This document shows, piece after piece, positions 50,186 through 50,493 of a stretch of 50,493 bases of DNA. How positions within the stretch are numbered: the first letter of the stretch is position 1; the number at the start of each line of letters is the position of its first letter. Source of the stretch: Acetobacteraceae bacterium (GTDB lineage Bacteria; Pseudomonadota; Alphaproteobacteria; Acetobacterales; Acetobacteraceae); NCBI GenBank assembly GCA_025452005.1, contig JANWJK010000303.1:1-50493 (forward strand), in the 5' to 3' direction. The translations under genes were made by a program, and so were the position numbers. The notes beneath the pieces were generated by a model. That model saw only the letters and a list, made by a program, of their open reading frames with translations. It was not told the DNA's origin and searched no databases.

Positions 50186-50493
50186 GGGGCGTCCTTTCGC
50201 GACGTTGACGGGCTGCGCGCCAAGGGCAGCATGAGAAGCGCCCGTAGGGCAAGCGGCCTTGCGGGTACGGGAGCCTTGTCGCCTCGTCCTTGCATTCTTA
50301 CCTTCGGTACATGGGGTGCGGCCGGTTTGAATTGGAACCACGGATGAACACGGATCAGAGGACGAGCCGTCTTATACCAATCCGCGTTGACGTTGACTCT
50401 CCGGGGTTGCGAATCGCTCGGCGCTTCGAATCGATAGCCGCGGGGCGATTGTCGCCCAAGGGGGCATCGGATGAGCGCGGCGATCCCAATCAC
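50186..50493. other. Intergenic sequence at right end
   Basis: No convincing gene is seen in these 308 bp. It contains AACCACGGATGAACACGGAT and CTTATACCAATCCGCG, short sequences of the sort found in dispersed intergenic repeats. A long minus-strand frame crosses it but shows no coding-like composition or motif, and the RidA promoter should be here. Confidence 0.5.

Noticed and set aside
49768-50493. Minus-strand gene running off the right edge
   Set aside because: The frame overlaps the RidA gene in another frame, and its upstream part covers repeat-like intergenic sequence without coding signs.

Overview
The window is a GC-rich, densely packed bacterial chromosome segment. The gene families suggest an alphaproteobacterium, most likely Rhodospirillales/Acetobacteraceae-like: a leucine-degradation acyl-CoA dehydrogenase, Bpt-type leucyltransferase next to an RDD protein, many ABC importers, Rieske oxygenases and CaiB/BaiF enzymes. 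This placement is inferred from gene content and base composition, not from a marker gene. I see no rRNA, tRNA, transposase, phage gene or CRISPR array.

Layout. 1-2932: isovaleryl-CoA dehydrogenase (cut by the window edge) divergent from a ThDP-dependent decarboxylase/acetolactate-synthase-like enzyme. 2987-5897: minus-strand catabolic cassette of a phthalate-type Rieske oxygenase, two tandem Lin0512-family proteins of unknown function and an alpha/beta hydrolase. 6207-6629: GFA/CENP-V zinc protein. 6634-15177: peptide/nickel-type ABC importer whose operon begins with three tandem paralogous substrate-binding proteins; a fourth relative lies alone at 48200-49735. 15245-21940: eight genes on the minus strand, most joined by 4-base ATGA/TTGA overlaps, combining membrane redox parts (DoxX-like, cytochrome b, YedY-like molybdoenzyme, orphan ModA-like binding protein) with a glycoconjugate-like module (DUF2064 protein, membrane glycosyltransferase, radical SAM/SPASM protein, polyprenyl-phosphate-type GT2). 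I regard this as the strongest candidate for an undescribed system.

22039-23865: nucleoside phosphorylase, GST-like protein and DUF3574 protein. 23937-28063: complete sugar ABC importer, meeting an orphan peptide-type binding protein head-on with no spacer. 29712-32775: MFS transporter divergent from a LysR regulator, which overlaps a DUF3445 haem demethylase-like gene. 33035-35913: two tandem family-1/4 glycosyltransferases with nearly identical C-terminal halves. 35910-38458: CaiB/BaiF CoA-transferase divergent from an MFS transporter. 38455-40832: small metalloprotease-like protein, small hypothetical proteins, cold-shock protein and a carboxymuconolactone-decarboxylase-like protein. 41001-41805: AHL-lactonase-like metallo-beta-lactamase gene interrupted by one frameshift. 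41831-43774: Rieske ferredoxin, unknown 99-residue protein and amidohydrolase. 43904-47483: penicillin-acylase-family hydrolase, RDD protein and Bpt, joined by ATGA overlaps. The right end has the fourth binding protein and a RidA-family protein.

Overall this looks like a scavenging and catabolic region: importers for peptides and sugars, hydrolases, oxygenases and CoA enzymes, with one compact redox/glycosyl operon that does not fit any named pathway I can recall. Functional names come from motifs and recalled family features; no database search was possible.
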